Source: Stenotrophomonas maltophilia (GTDB lineage: Bacteria > Pseudomonadota > Gammaproteobacteria > Xanthomonadales > Xanthomonadaceae). Taken from it: DNA of 64,000 bases. The stretch spans positions 1-64,000 of the forward strand of contig NZ_RAUX01000034.1 in NCBI RefSeq assembly GCF_013464485.1. The letters are read 5' to 3'. A program made the translations under genes and the position numbers. How positions within the stretch are numbered: the stretch's first letter is position 1; each line of letters starts with the position of its first letter. The notes under the pieces are model-generated. The model was not told the DNA's origin, made no database searches, and worked only from the letters and a program-made list of their open reading frames with translations. This document shows, piece by piece, positions 7,565 to 15,065 of the stretch.

Positions 7565-8716
7565 ATGTCACGACAGATCATCGACCTCGATTCCGTTCAG
7601 CCAAGCGGAAAACGAGGTGAAACGCAGCGCCCGGCATTCACCAAGATCAACGAGAACTTCGCGGAAGTTTATGATGCGTTGGCGGATGTGGCGAAGATTC
7701 CAGAGACGGTGGGAAAGGCGATCACCGAGCGCATTCCGGGCAGGAACCTCCTCATCAACGGTGGCCTGCAGTTCTGGCAGCGCCGAACGTCCGGGCGTGT
7801 CGGCACCGGGTCAGGCACCTTGGGGGCGGAAACGTTCTTTGCCGACCGCTTCACGAACTCGGCCCTGGTCTGCAGTCAGGACGTACAGCGCATCGCTTAC
7901 GAGGGCCAGAGTGGCTACCCGGAGGATACGCGGTCGATCCTGGTATGCACCGTGTCCGGTGCAACTGCCAGCAGTGGTGCCTGGATGGGGCAGAAGATCG
8001 AAGGGGTACGCAGCGCGAGCGGCGACATCACCATCTCAGTGTGGGCAAACAGCGATGCACCGGAGCGCAAGGTGGGCGTGCGCGTCATCCAGAATTTCGG
8101 TACGGGTGGTTCGCCTGCGCGCGAGGTGGTGATCGAGGCGGGCGTGCTCACTCTGGGTACTTCGGCCACGCACCAGAGCGTCACCGTCACGTTGCCAAGC
8201 ACGCGCGGCAAGGTCATCGGTACCAATGGAAACGATCATCTCTATGTGGTGTTCGACATGTGTGGCACTGGCCAGGGGGGCGAGCTGGTGGCCCAGAACG
8301 GCTCGTTCGGCTTCACCCAGTTCCAGGTTGAATCCGGACGCTCAGCGACCCGCTTTGACTGGCGACCGCCAGGCATCGAGCTGGCACTGTGTCAGCGCTA
8401 CTACGAGAAGAGCTACAACCTCGATGTACCCCCCAACACGCAGACCAATGAGGGGCGCGAGGCATTTTCGGCAAACTCGCCCGGAATCGCGCACTACCAG
8501 AGCGTTCGATTCCAGACGCCCAAGCGTGCGCATCCCTACGTGATGATCATTTCCGCGGACAACGTTCAGCAGAATGGACATATCGCGGAAGACAACATCT
8601 CGCGTGTCGTGTGCACGGTGAACTACGCGGCACCTGGCAACTATGAAGTCAGCTGGTCCAACAATCCGGGCCGTTGGGGAGGGTGGTGGCATTGGTGGGC
8701 TGAAGCCGAGCTGTGA
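7565..8716 (+). CDS. Tail fibre paralogue 1
   Basis: A 383-residue protein, first of four tandem paralogues. The N-terminal ~40 residues (QIIDLDSVQPSGKRGETQRP, then AFTKINENFAEVYDAL) are nearly identical in all four and probably form the tail-docking domain. A second shared block, GRNLLINGGLQFWQRRTSG, near residue 60 opens a beta-rich body of the kind found in many phage fibre proteins. A third block, ELALCQRYYEKSY, starts the variable C-terminal ~100 residues, which would bind the receptor and end in ...WWAEAEL. The start at 7565 has an AAGGGA site; an upstream in-frame ATG at 7541 lacks one. Confidence 0.75.
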   Translation: MSRQIIDLDSVQPSGKRGETQRPAFTKINENFAEVYDALADVAKIPETVGKAITERIPGRNLLINGGLQFWQRRTSGRVGTGSGTLGAETFFADRFTNSALVCSQDVQRIAYEGQSGYPEDTRSILVCTVSGATASSGAWMGQKIEGVRSASGDITISVWANSDAPERKVGVRVIQNFGTGGSPAREVVIEAGVLTLGTSATHQSVTVTLPSTRGKVIGTNGNDHLYVVFDMCGTGQGGELVAQNGSFGFTQFQVESGRSATRFDWRPPGIELALCQRYYEKSYNLDVPPNTQTNEGREAFSANSPGIAHYQSVRFQTPKRAHPYVMIISADNVQQNGHIAEDNISRVVCTVNYAAPGNYEVSWSNNPGRWGGWWHWWAEAEL

Positions 8717-8746
8717 TGGCGCCCCAGGACTTTCAGGACGACCGCA

Positions 8747-9901
8747 ATGACACGAAGAATCATCGACCTCGATTCCGTTCAACCGAACGGCATGCGGGGC
8801 GAAACCCAGCGCCCGGCGTTCACCAAGATCAACGACAACTTCGCCGAGGTCTATGGGGCGCTGGAGGGCGTGACCACGATCGGACAGCGTGTGGATTCAC
8901 TGGAGCGCGCGCTTCAGACTGCAATTCCAGGCAGGAACCGCCTGATCAACGGCAACTCCGATTTCTGGCAGCGGGCCACCACCGGCACCACCCAGGGCGG
9001 CGAGATCTATGTGGCCGATCGTTGGACCGTCGCAGCGCTGGGCTGCACGCATACCGTAAACCGCGGGGCCAATCTGCCTGCCGGTGGCGCCGCACCGGAA
9101 TCGCGGCGTTTCCTCAACAGCATTGTCTCAAAGACCAGTGCAGGTAGCAGCGCCTACGTCGCACAGAAGATCGAGAGCGTCGTGACGCTGTCCGACGGCG
9201 AAGTGACGGTTTCCGGCTTCGCCTACGGCCCGCCGGGGAAACGTATCGGTATTCGCCTGATCCAGCATTTTGGCACCGGTGGTTCGCCGTCCGCCTCAGT
9301 CAGTGTGGAGTTGGGAACCGTAGCGGTCACCGCCGCATCCTGGACCTACTTCCAGCTCAGTGCGCGATTGCCATCGGTGAAGGGAAAGACGCTGGGCAGC
9401 AACGCCGACAGCGATTTTCTGTGGCTGGTGGTGGATCTGTGCGCAGATGCCTATGGCGGCGTCATCTCCGGCCAGAACGGAGAGTTCGGCATCGCGATGC
9501 TGCAGCTGGAGCGCGGCAACCGCGCAACGGCATTCGACCTGCGTCCGCTGGCCCACGAGCTGCAGTTGTGCCAGCGCTACTACGAGAAGTCCTATGACAA
9601 TGACGTCGTTCCGGGAACTCCGACCAACAGCGGTCGCTACAGCTGGGGCAACTCGGCCGCGAGCGGCGCAACCAGCTACATGTCGGTGCCATTCAAGACG
9701 CGAAAGCGGGCGACACCGGCGATTGTCATCAGGCCCAACAACAATGTGGTCGAACCTGGATACGTCAACCAGGATGACAGCAGCCGGACTCCCGCATCGG
9801 TGCCCACGATCGCGACGAATGTCTTCGAGGTTTCCTGGGGCAACGCACCGGGACGCTGGGGTGGCTGGTTCCACTGGACGGCGGATGCAGAGATCTACTG
9901 A
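8747..9901 (+). CDS. Tail fibre paralogue 2
   Basis: A 384-residue second copy of the fibre family, 30 bases after copy 1. It keeps the docking block (RIIDLDSVQPNGMRGETQRP), the GRNRLINGNSDFWQR block and the ELQLCQRYYEKSY block. The body shares strands with copy 1 (IRLIQHFGTGGSPS against VRVIQNFGTGGSPA), but the C-terminal residues differ, ending ...HWTADAEIY. A QQ-type coiled segment just before GRN may help trimerisation. A CAGGA sequence precedes the ATG. Confidence 0.75.
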   Translation: MTRRIIDLDSVQPNGMRGETQRPAFTKINDNFAEVYGALEGVTTIGQRVDSLERALQTAIPGRNRLINGNSDFWQRATTGTTQGGEIYVADRWTVAALGCTHTVNRGANLPAGGAAPESRRFLNSIVSKTSAGSSAYVAQKIESVVTLSDGEVTVSGFAYGPPGKRIGIRLIQHFGTGGSPSASVSVELGTVAVTAASWTYFQLSARLPSVKGKTLGSNADSDFLWLVVDLCADAYGGVISGQNGEFGIAMLQLERGNRATAFDLRPLAHELQLCQRYYEKSYDNDVVPGTPTNSGRYSWGNSAASGATSYMSVPFKTRKRATPAIVIRPNNNVVEPGYVNQDDSSRTPASVPTIATNVFEVSWGNAPGRWGGWFHWTADAEIY

Positions 9902-10000
9902 GCGTCATCCGGTGTGCCACGTCACTCTCGGCCAGCGTGTCACGTGTCTGCAGAATTGCAGCATGGATTCAAGCTCTGCCGCTCCAGCAAGGGAATCCCA

Positions 10001-11137
10001 ATGACCAGAAAGATAATCGACCTGGACACCGTCCAGCCCAACGGCAAGCGCGGCGAAACCCAGCGACCGGCATTCACCAAGATCAACGACAACTTCGCCG
10101 AGATCTATACGGGCCTCGACGACGCGCAATCGGCGCTCATGCACCTGGAGGGCCGCGTGGGCGGAAGAAACCGGCTCATCAATGGCGGGTTCCAGGTCTG
10201 GCAGCGTGGTACGTCGCTGTCATCCGGGACGGGCCCGCGCTACATCGGCGATCGCTGGCTGGTCAATGCCACTGGCACCAAGGTGGCTGCCACACGCGAG
10301 GACATACCCGCAGGTGGCGGCCAGGGAGGGCGACTGCTGGCTGGATCGCGCTACCTGCTTCGACTGGACGTCGAGAGCGCGCCCGCTGCCGGCAACATGG
10401 CGCTGGTCCAACAACGCATCGAAGACGTCCGGACCCTGGCCGGGCGCACCGTTACCATCAGCTTCAAGGCGCGGTCCTCGGTGGACGACTTCCGCATCGG
10501 TGTGGAACTGCAGCAGTCCTACGGAACGGGTGGGTCCACGGCGCGCGACAGCATCGGCGCCTCGGCCGTGCTCGATACCCTATGGCGATGGCACCAGGTC
10601 ACCGTGGATGTCCCCGGTCTTGCCGGCAAGATGCTGGGTCCGGACAGCTACCTGCAACTGAGCTTCTGGCTGGACGCAGGTGCTGATTTCGGCCGGCGCG
10701 CGTTCGCCGCTGGGCAGAAGAGTGGCAGCGTGCAGCTGGCCGAAGTGCAGATCGAGGACGGCGACGCCGCGACCGACTTCGATCGCCGGCCCGAAGCACT
10801 GGAGCTGCTGCTGTGCCAGCGCTACTACGAGACGGTGGATGTGAACCGGATCATCGGCATCACCTACACCGCCAACGGCGACACGCGTGCGTGCATTCCG
10901 TTCAAGGTGCGCAAGCGGGTCGCACCCAGAATCTCCTCGCCATCCGTCGCGCTGAACCTGGTGGGCTTCGGCAATGCCGGCAACCTGATCAACTTCGACG
11001 GTGGAGCACCCAGCTGGCAGTCCACCGTCGACGCGGCGGTCATCGCCTCGATGCCGAACAACATGCAGCTCTCGGGTGCGGTGGTGGTGTGGTCGACCAC
11101 GTCGCAGGTGCTGGTGCAGGCCGATGCGGAGCTCTGA
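10001..11137 (+). CDS. Tail fibre paralogue 3
   Basis: A 378-residue third copy with the conserved docking block (KIIDLDTVQPNGKRGETQRP), GRNRLINGGFQVWQRGTS and ELLLCQRYYETVD. It is the most divergent of the four at the C-terminus, which lacks the Trp/Gly-rich WGGW ending of copies 1, 2 and 4 but still ends ...DAEL. The true start is the ATG at 10001, with an AAGGGAA site; the frame is open upstream to 9914 without a site. It lies about 100 bases after copy 2. Confidence 0.75.
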   Translation: MTRKIIDLDTVQPNGKRGETQRPAFTKINDNFAEIYTGLDDAQSALMHLEGRVGGRNRLINGGFQVWQRGTSLSSGTGPRYIGDRWLVNATGTKVAATREDIPAGGGQGGRLLAGSRYLLRLDVESAPAAGNMALVQQRIEDVRTLAGRTVTISFKARSSVDDFRIGVELQQSYGTGGSTARDSIGASAVLDTLWRWHQVTVDVPGLAGKMLGPDSYLQLSFWLDAGADFGRRAFAAGQKSGSVQLAEVQIEDGDAATDFDRRPEALELLLCQRYYETVDVNRIIGITYTANGDTRACIPFKVRKRVAPRISSPSVALNLVGFGNAGNLINFDGGAPSWQSTVDAAVIASMPNNMQLSGAVVVWSTTSQVLVQADAEL

Positions 11138-11429
11138 ACCATGACAACCGCTACAGACGTAATGCCACGCGTGGCCTGCTTCACAACCAATGCTTCATTG
11201 CGCCAAGGACACCACGTCATCCTGCTGCATGGCACCGGGCATCTCTTATCCGACGCCGGGAGCAACATCGCCGCAGGCAGCGCTCCGGGCATAGCGGCCT
11301 GCATCGGTCGCAGGGCCGAGTACATCAGAACCTGGCTCTACGTCGGAATCTGATTCACGGACAACTTCATATCGGCGAGTGGCGCCAAGCGCGGGATCGG
11401 CGCAGGTGTCTGCAGCCAAGGGAACAAGA
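11138..11429 (+). other. 292-bp gap between fibre genes 3 and 4
   Basis: The longest gap inside the tail cassette. It holds a 70-residue open frame (11141-11353) with no ribosome site and no recognisable motif, and no clear terminator hairpin. It may be the scar of a recombined or lost fibre C-terminus. Its last 20 bases carry the AAGGGAA site of copy 4. Confidence 0.4.
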
Positions 11430-12542
11430 ATGGCAATGAAAATCATCGACCTCGATACCGTTCAAGCGAACGGCAAGCGGGGTGAAACGCAGCGCCCGGC
11501 ATTCACCAAGATCAATGCGAACTTTGCAGAGGTCTATGACGGATTGGGTCATGTCGAATCCATGCTTGCTGGACTCGGCGGCAGGATGGCCGGACGCAAC
11601 GCCCTGATCAATGGCGACTTCAGATTCTGGCAACGAGGCGCGAGCCGAACCGTAACTGCTCCGCTTGCAGTCTATGTGCCAGACAGATATCAGATCGTGT
11701 GTACGGGGGCGGGTCAGGTCAAAGTAAGCCGGCAGGCATTCGCCACCCCGGCATTCGGCGTGGCCAGCTACATGAACTGCGATGTATCCGGAGTGACGGC
11801 TGCCACCGAAGCCTTCTGCACACAGCCCGTGGAGGGCGTGCAGACGCTTTCTGGATCAACGGTCACGTTGAGCATGCAGGCATGGGCCGCATCACCCGGA
11901 AGGAAGATCGGTGTGCGCTTCATCCAGTCATTTGGAACCGGTGGGTCTCCGGATGTGACGATCTATGCAGGGGCCCAGGAGATTGGAACGGCCTCGTCGT
12001 TGCGCCAGTTCACCGCTGACCTGCCCAGCATCGAGGGGAAAGTGGTCGGGCCGAACAGCAAGCTCCACGTCATCGTGGACTTCTGCACGCCGGCGGCGTA
12101 CAGCACGCAACTTGTCGCGCAATCAGGATCGTTCTCCCTCACCTGCATGCAGCTGGAACGGGGGGGCGTGCCAACTGGGTACGAGGCGCGCCCGGACACG
12201 ATCGAGCTGGCGCTCTGCCAACGCTACTTTGAGAAGAGCTATCCCGCATCGGTCTCCCCAGGGACGGTTACCCGTCAAGGGCGGAGTTGTGCGGCGCAAT
12301 CCACTGCTGTGAACGCGCTGAACTTCTTCTACCAGCAGTACCGCGTTCCCAAGCGTACCTCGGCGGCAGTGACGCTCTACTCGTCCGAATCCGGGGCGGC
12401 GGGGAAGATCACCCAGAACAACAACGTCGACATCAATGGCATCGTCGAGGACGCCTCACAGTCGGGATTCTCGCTCTACGGCAGCAACACCGGCGGCGCC
12501 TGGGGAATGTGGTGGCATTGGACATCGGATGCGGAGATCTGA
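11430..12542 (+). CDS. Tail fibre paralogue 4
   Basis: A 370-residue fourth copy with docking block (KIIDLDTVQANGKRGETQRP), GRNALINGDFRFWQRGAS and ELALCQRYFEKSY. The body keeps the FIQSFGTGGSPD strand seen in copies 1 and 2, and the end (WGMWWHWTSDAEI) resembles copies 1 and 2. An AAGGGA site lies 6 bases before ATG 11430; an alternative ATG is two codons later. The putative fibre chaperone gene starts one base after its stop. Confidence 0.75.
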   Translation: MAMKIIDLDTVQANGKRGETQRPAFTKINANFAEVYDGLGHVESMLAGLGGRMAGRNALINGDFRFWQRGASRTVTAPLAVYVPDRYQIVCTGAGQVKVSRQAFATPAFGVASYMNCDVSGVTAATEAFCTQPVEGVQTLSGSTVTLSMQAWAASPGRKIGVRFIQSFGTGGSPDVTIYAGAQEIGTASSLRQFTADLPSIEGKVVGPNSKLHVIVDFCTPAAYSTQLVAQSGSFSLTCMQLERGGVPTGYEARPDTIELALCQRYFEKSYPASVSPGTVTRQGRSCAAQSTAVNALNFFYQQYRVPKRTSAAVTLYSSESGAAGKITQNNNVDINGIVEDASQSGFSLYGSNTGGAWGMWWHWTSDAEI

Positions 12543-12543
12543 G

Positions 12544-12984
12544 ATGTATCAGCTGACACGTAACCCCGATATCGTCAGATGTACCGCGTCATCCACCTTC
12601 ATACCGAAGGGGCACCGCACGTGGTTCAACTACGAGGCGTGGGTGGCATCGGGAAACACGGCGCTGCCCGTCGAATCCCTTCAGGAACTGGCCTCGGAAG
12701 AACGCCATCAGCTGCTGCGTTCCCTTGCACGTGAGTGGATGACGGCCCATGCACGCCGCCTCGGTCATGACAGCGTCGAGAGCTGTTGCAGCTACATCAG
12801 CAGTGCGGTCCCACGTTATGCACAGAACGCTCGCGCCATGATCGCCTGGCGCGATGCCGTCAGCGTCGCGCTGGATGATTTCGCCGCGGATTGGCCAGCA
12901 GACATGGCCACCTGGGGGGAGGTTCGCGCAGTACTTCCCGAGCCCCATACATTCGATTGGTCCAAACTGGAGCACACCCCATGA
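12544..12984 (+). CDS. Putative tail fibre assembly protein
   Basis: A 146-residue protein of unknown fold that starts directly after fibre 4 and overlaps gene L by 4 bases. It contains a FIPKGHRTWFNYEAWVASGN stretch, similar in style to the FIP...DYxxYLAWxAxGN segment common in phage fibre assembly chaperones, and a later AMIAWRDAVSVALDDFAA helix of the DUF4376 kind. Position after the fibre genes supports a folding or trimerisation chaperone serving all four fibres. The frame stays open upstream inside fibre 4, but ATG 12544 fits the spacing. Function is inferred. Confidence 0.5.
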   Translation: MYQLTRNPDIVRCTASSTFIPKGHRTWFNYEAWVASGNTALPVESLQELASEERHQLLRSLAREWMTAHARRLGHDSVESCCSYISSAVPRYAQNARAMIAWRDAVSVALDDFAADWPADMATWGEVRAVLPEPHTFDWSKLEHTP

Positions 12985-13676
12985 TCACCGCCGATGCCCA
13001 GCAGCTTGAGCCGGGTGGCCGCATCACCGTCTATGAACTGGATGCCAGCAGTTTTGGCGCCGACAAACTGTTCTTCCACGCACACCTGCAGAGTGGTGTC
13101 ATCTGGTGGCAGGGCCAGGAGTATGGCCCCTGGCCGATCGAGGCCAGCGGCTTCGAGCGCAGCAGCGACCAGCCGCCGAATCCACGGCTGCGCGTGAGCA
13201 ACATCGATGGCCGCATCACCGCCATGTGCCTGCTGTTCGATGACCTGGTCGGTGCCCGCATCATCCGCCGGCAGACGCTTGCCAAGTATCTGGATGCCGC
13301 CAACTTCGAGGACGGCAATCCCCGCGCGGACCCCGCCGAGCATTTCCCCGACGAAGTCTGGTTCATTGAACGCAAGATCGGCGAGGACAAGCAGATGGTC
13401 GAGTTCGAGCTGACCACCGCGATTGATCTCAATGGCCAGCAGTTGCCGGGCAGGCAGATCATCGCCGGCATGTGTGGCTGGCTGGTACGTGGCGGCTATC
13501 GTGGCGCGTACTGCGGCTACAACGGCCCAGCGGTGGCCGACAGCGATGACGTCGCCACTGACGACCCGGCACGTGATCAATGCGGGGGCCGGGTGCGCAG
13601 CTGCAAGCTGCGCTTCGGCCAGGACAAGCCGTTGCCCTATGGCGGCTTCCCCGCCGCGGGCCTGCTGCGCTCCTGA
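12981..13676 (+). CDS. Minor tail protein L with iron-sulphur cysteines (lambda gpL-like)
   Basis: A 231-residue tail-tip protein. The N-terminal domain carries ITVYELDASSFG and VIWWQGQEYGPWPIEASGF, the standard gpL signature, and the C-terminus has four cysteines at residues 165, 178, 201 and 208. In lambda gpL the equivalent cysteines are reported to hold an iron-sulphur cluster. All four are present here, so the protein looks functional. It starts in an ATGA overlap with the preceding gene and is followed by a strong terminator hairpin. Confidence 0.9.
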   Translation: MITADAQQLEPGGRITVYELDASSFGADKLFFHAHLQSGVIWWQGQEYGPWPIEASGFERSSDQPPNPRLRVSNIDGRITAMCLLFDDLVGARIIRRQTLAKYLDAANFEDGNPRADPAEHFPDEVWFIERKIGEDKQMVEFELTTAIDLNGQQLPGRQIIAGMCGWLVRGGYRGAYCGYNGPAVADSDDVATDDPARDQCGGRVRSCKLRFGQDKPLPYGGFPAAGLLRS

Positions 13677-13702
13677 TCGGCCCCTTCCCGATTCCACTTC
13701 CC

Positions 13703-13726
13703 AGGCCCGCCCGCGCGGGCCTTTTT
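13703..13726 (+). terminator. Terminator between tail genes L and K
   Basis: An 8-bp stem AGGCCCGC (13703-13710) with GCGGGCCT (13715-13722), loop CCGC, and five T. It is a textbook intrinsic terminator placed inside the tail operon just 12 bases before the K start. Confidence 0.7.
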
Positions 13727-13738
13727 CATGGGTGAAAC

Positions 13739-14479
13739 ATGCAACCGACAACCCTGCAGGCCATCCAGGCGCACGCCGTGGCCGAGTACCCGCGCGAATG
13801 CTGCGGGCTGATCGTGGCCGTTGAAGGCCACGAACGCTATCTTCCCTGCCGCAATATGGCCGCCACGCCCAGCGAGCATTTCCGCCTGCCGGCTGAGGAC
13901 TATGCCGTGGCCGAGGACACGGGCGAGGTGCTGGCCGTGGTGCACAGCCACCCCGATGCTGCCGCAACGCCTTCAGATGCCGACCGGGTCATGTGCGAGC
14001 GCAGCGGGCTGACCTGGCACATCGTCAGCGTCGGCCAGGTCGCCGGCGAGGCGCCGCTGTGCGGTGATCTGCAGACGCTGCATCCCTCTGGCTACGCGGC
14101 ACCGCTGGTTGGCCGCCAGTTCGCCCACGGCGTACTTGACTGCTACAGCCTGGTCCGCGATTTCCACGCACGCGAACTGGGCATCCAGCTCAACGAGTAC
14201 GCGCGAGAAGACGACTGGTGGAGTCACGGCCAGGACCTGTACAGCCTTGAACGGCTGCACGCGGAGGGCTTCGACCTGATCGAGGGTGAACCGCAGCGCG
14301 GCGACATGATCCTGATGCAGATCCGCTCGCCGGTCACCAACCACGCAGGCGTCTATCTCGGCGACGGGCAGATGCTGCATCACCTGCATGGCCGCCTGTC
14401 TGAGACCGTGCCCTACGGCGGCATGTGGGCCGAGCGCACCCGTTGCATTGTCCGCCATCGCGAGGTGCACCATGACTGA
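13739..14479 (+). CDS. Tail tip protein K: JAMM isopeptidase plus NlpC/P60 domain
   Basis: A 246-residue protein with two domains, as in lambda gpK. Residues 1-110 form a Mov34/JAMM domain with Glu20 and the zinc motif His69-Ser-His71 followed by Ser79 and Asp82. Residues 120-240 form an NlpC/P60 cysteine peptidase with Cys135 (in LDCYSLV) and His202 (in NHAGVYLG). The second domain could cut cell-wall peptides during tail assembly or entry. All catalytic residues are present. The gene overlaps gene I by 8 bases. Confidence 0.92.
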   Translation: MQPTTLQAIQAHAVAEYPRECCGLIVAVEGHERYLPCRNMAATPSEHFRLPAEDYAVAEDTGEVLAVVHSHPDAAATPSDADRVMCERSGLTWHIVSVGQVAGEAPLCGDLQTLHPSGYAAPLVGRQFAHGVLDCYSLVRDFHARELGIQLNEYAREDDWWSHGQDLYSLERLHAEGFDLIEGEPQRGDMILMQIRSPVTNHAGVYLGDGQMLHHLHGRLSETVPYGGMWAERTRCIVRHREVHHD

Positions 14480-15065
14480 CCGTCTTCGTACCATCCGCCT
14501 GTACGGCAAGCTCGGCGCCCGCTTTGGGCGCAGGTTCCGGCTGGCGGTGAACAGCCCGGCCGAGGCCGTGCATGCGCTGTGCACGATGCTGCCTGGCTTC
14601 CAGCAGTACCTGATGGGCGCAAAGGCCAAGGGCATGGAATTTGCGGTGTTCAACGGCCGGCAGAACCTGTCCAGGGATCAGCTACACGACCCGCCGGGAC
14701 AGGATGACATCCGTATTGCGCCGGTGATGGTGGGGAGCAAGCGGGGCGGCGTACTGCAAACCATCATTGGCATCGTGCTGATCGTTGTGGGGAGCTACAC
14801 ATCTTGGGCTGGCGGAGCTGCACTGGTATCAACCGGCGTCAGCATGGTGGTCGGCGGGATCACCCAGATGCTCTCCCCCCAGCCAAAAGGCCTGGGCGCC
14901 AAAGACACACCCGAGAACGCTCCCAGCTACAGCATGAACGGCACCGTCAACACGCAGGCGCAAGGCAACCCCGTACCGGTCGCCTATGGCGGCCATGACA
15001 GCAAGGGCATGTTCATCGGCTCGGCCGTGATCAGCGGCGGCATTCTGGCGGAGGACCAGTTTTGA
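14472..15065 (+). CDS. Tail assembly protein I (lambda gpI-like)
   Basis: A 197-residue protein needed for tail-tip assembly in lambda-like phages. It has the N-terminal RTIRLYGKLGARFGRRF segment, a ubiquitin-like region, a glycine-rich hydrophobic stretch at about residues 95-135, and the conserved PVPVAYGG tail segment followed by VGSAVISGG-like residues. The stop overlaps the start of gene J. Confidence 0.88.
   Translation: MTDRLRTIRLYGKLGARFGRRFRLAVNSPAEAVHALCTMLPGFQQYLMGAKAKGMEFAVFNGRQNLSRDQLHDPPGQDDIRIAPVMVGSKRGGVLQTIIGIVLIVVGSYTSWAGGAALVSTGVSMVVGGITQMLSPQPKGLGAKDTPENAPSYSMNGTVNTQAQGNPVPVAYGGHDSKGMFIGSAVISGGILAEDQF

Noticed and set aside
7565-12542. Diversity-generating retroelement acting on the fibre genes
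   Set aside because: There is no reverse transcriptase, no template repeat, and variation is spread over whole C-termini rather than adenine positions.
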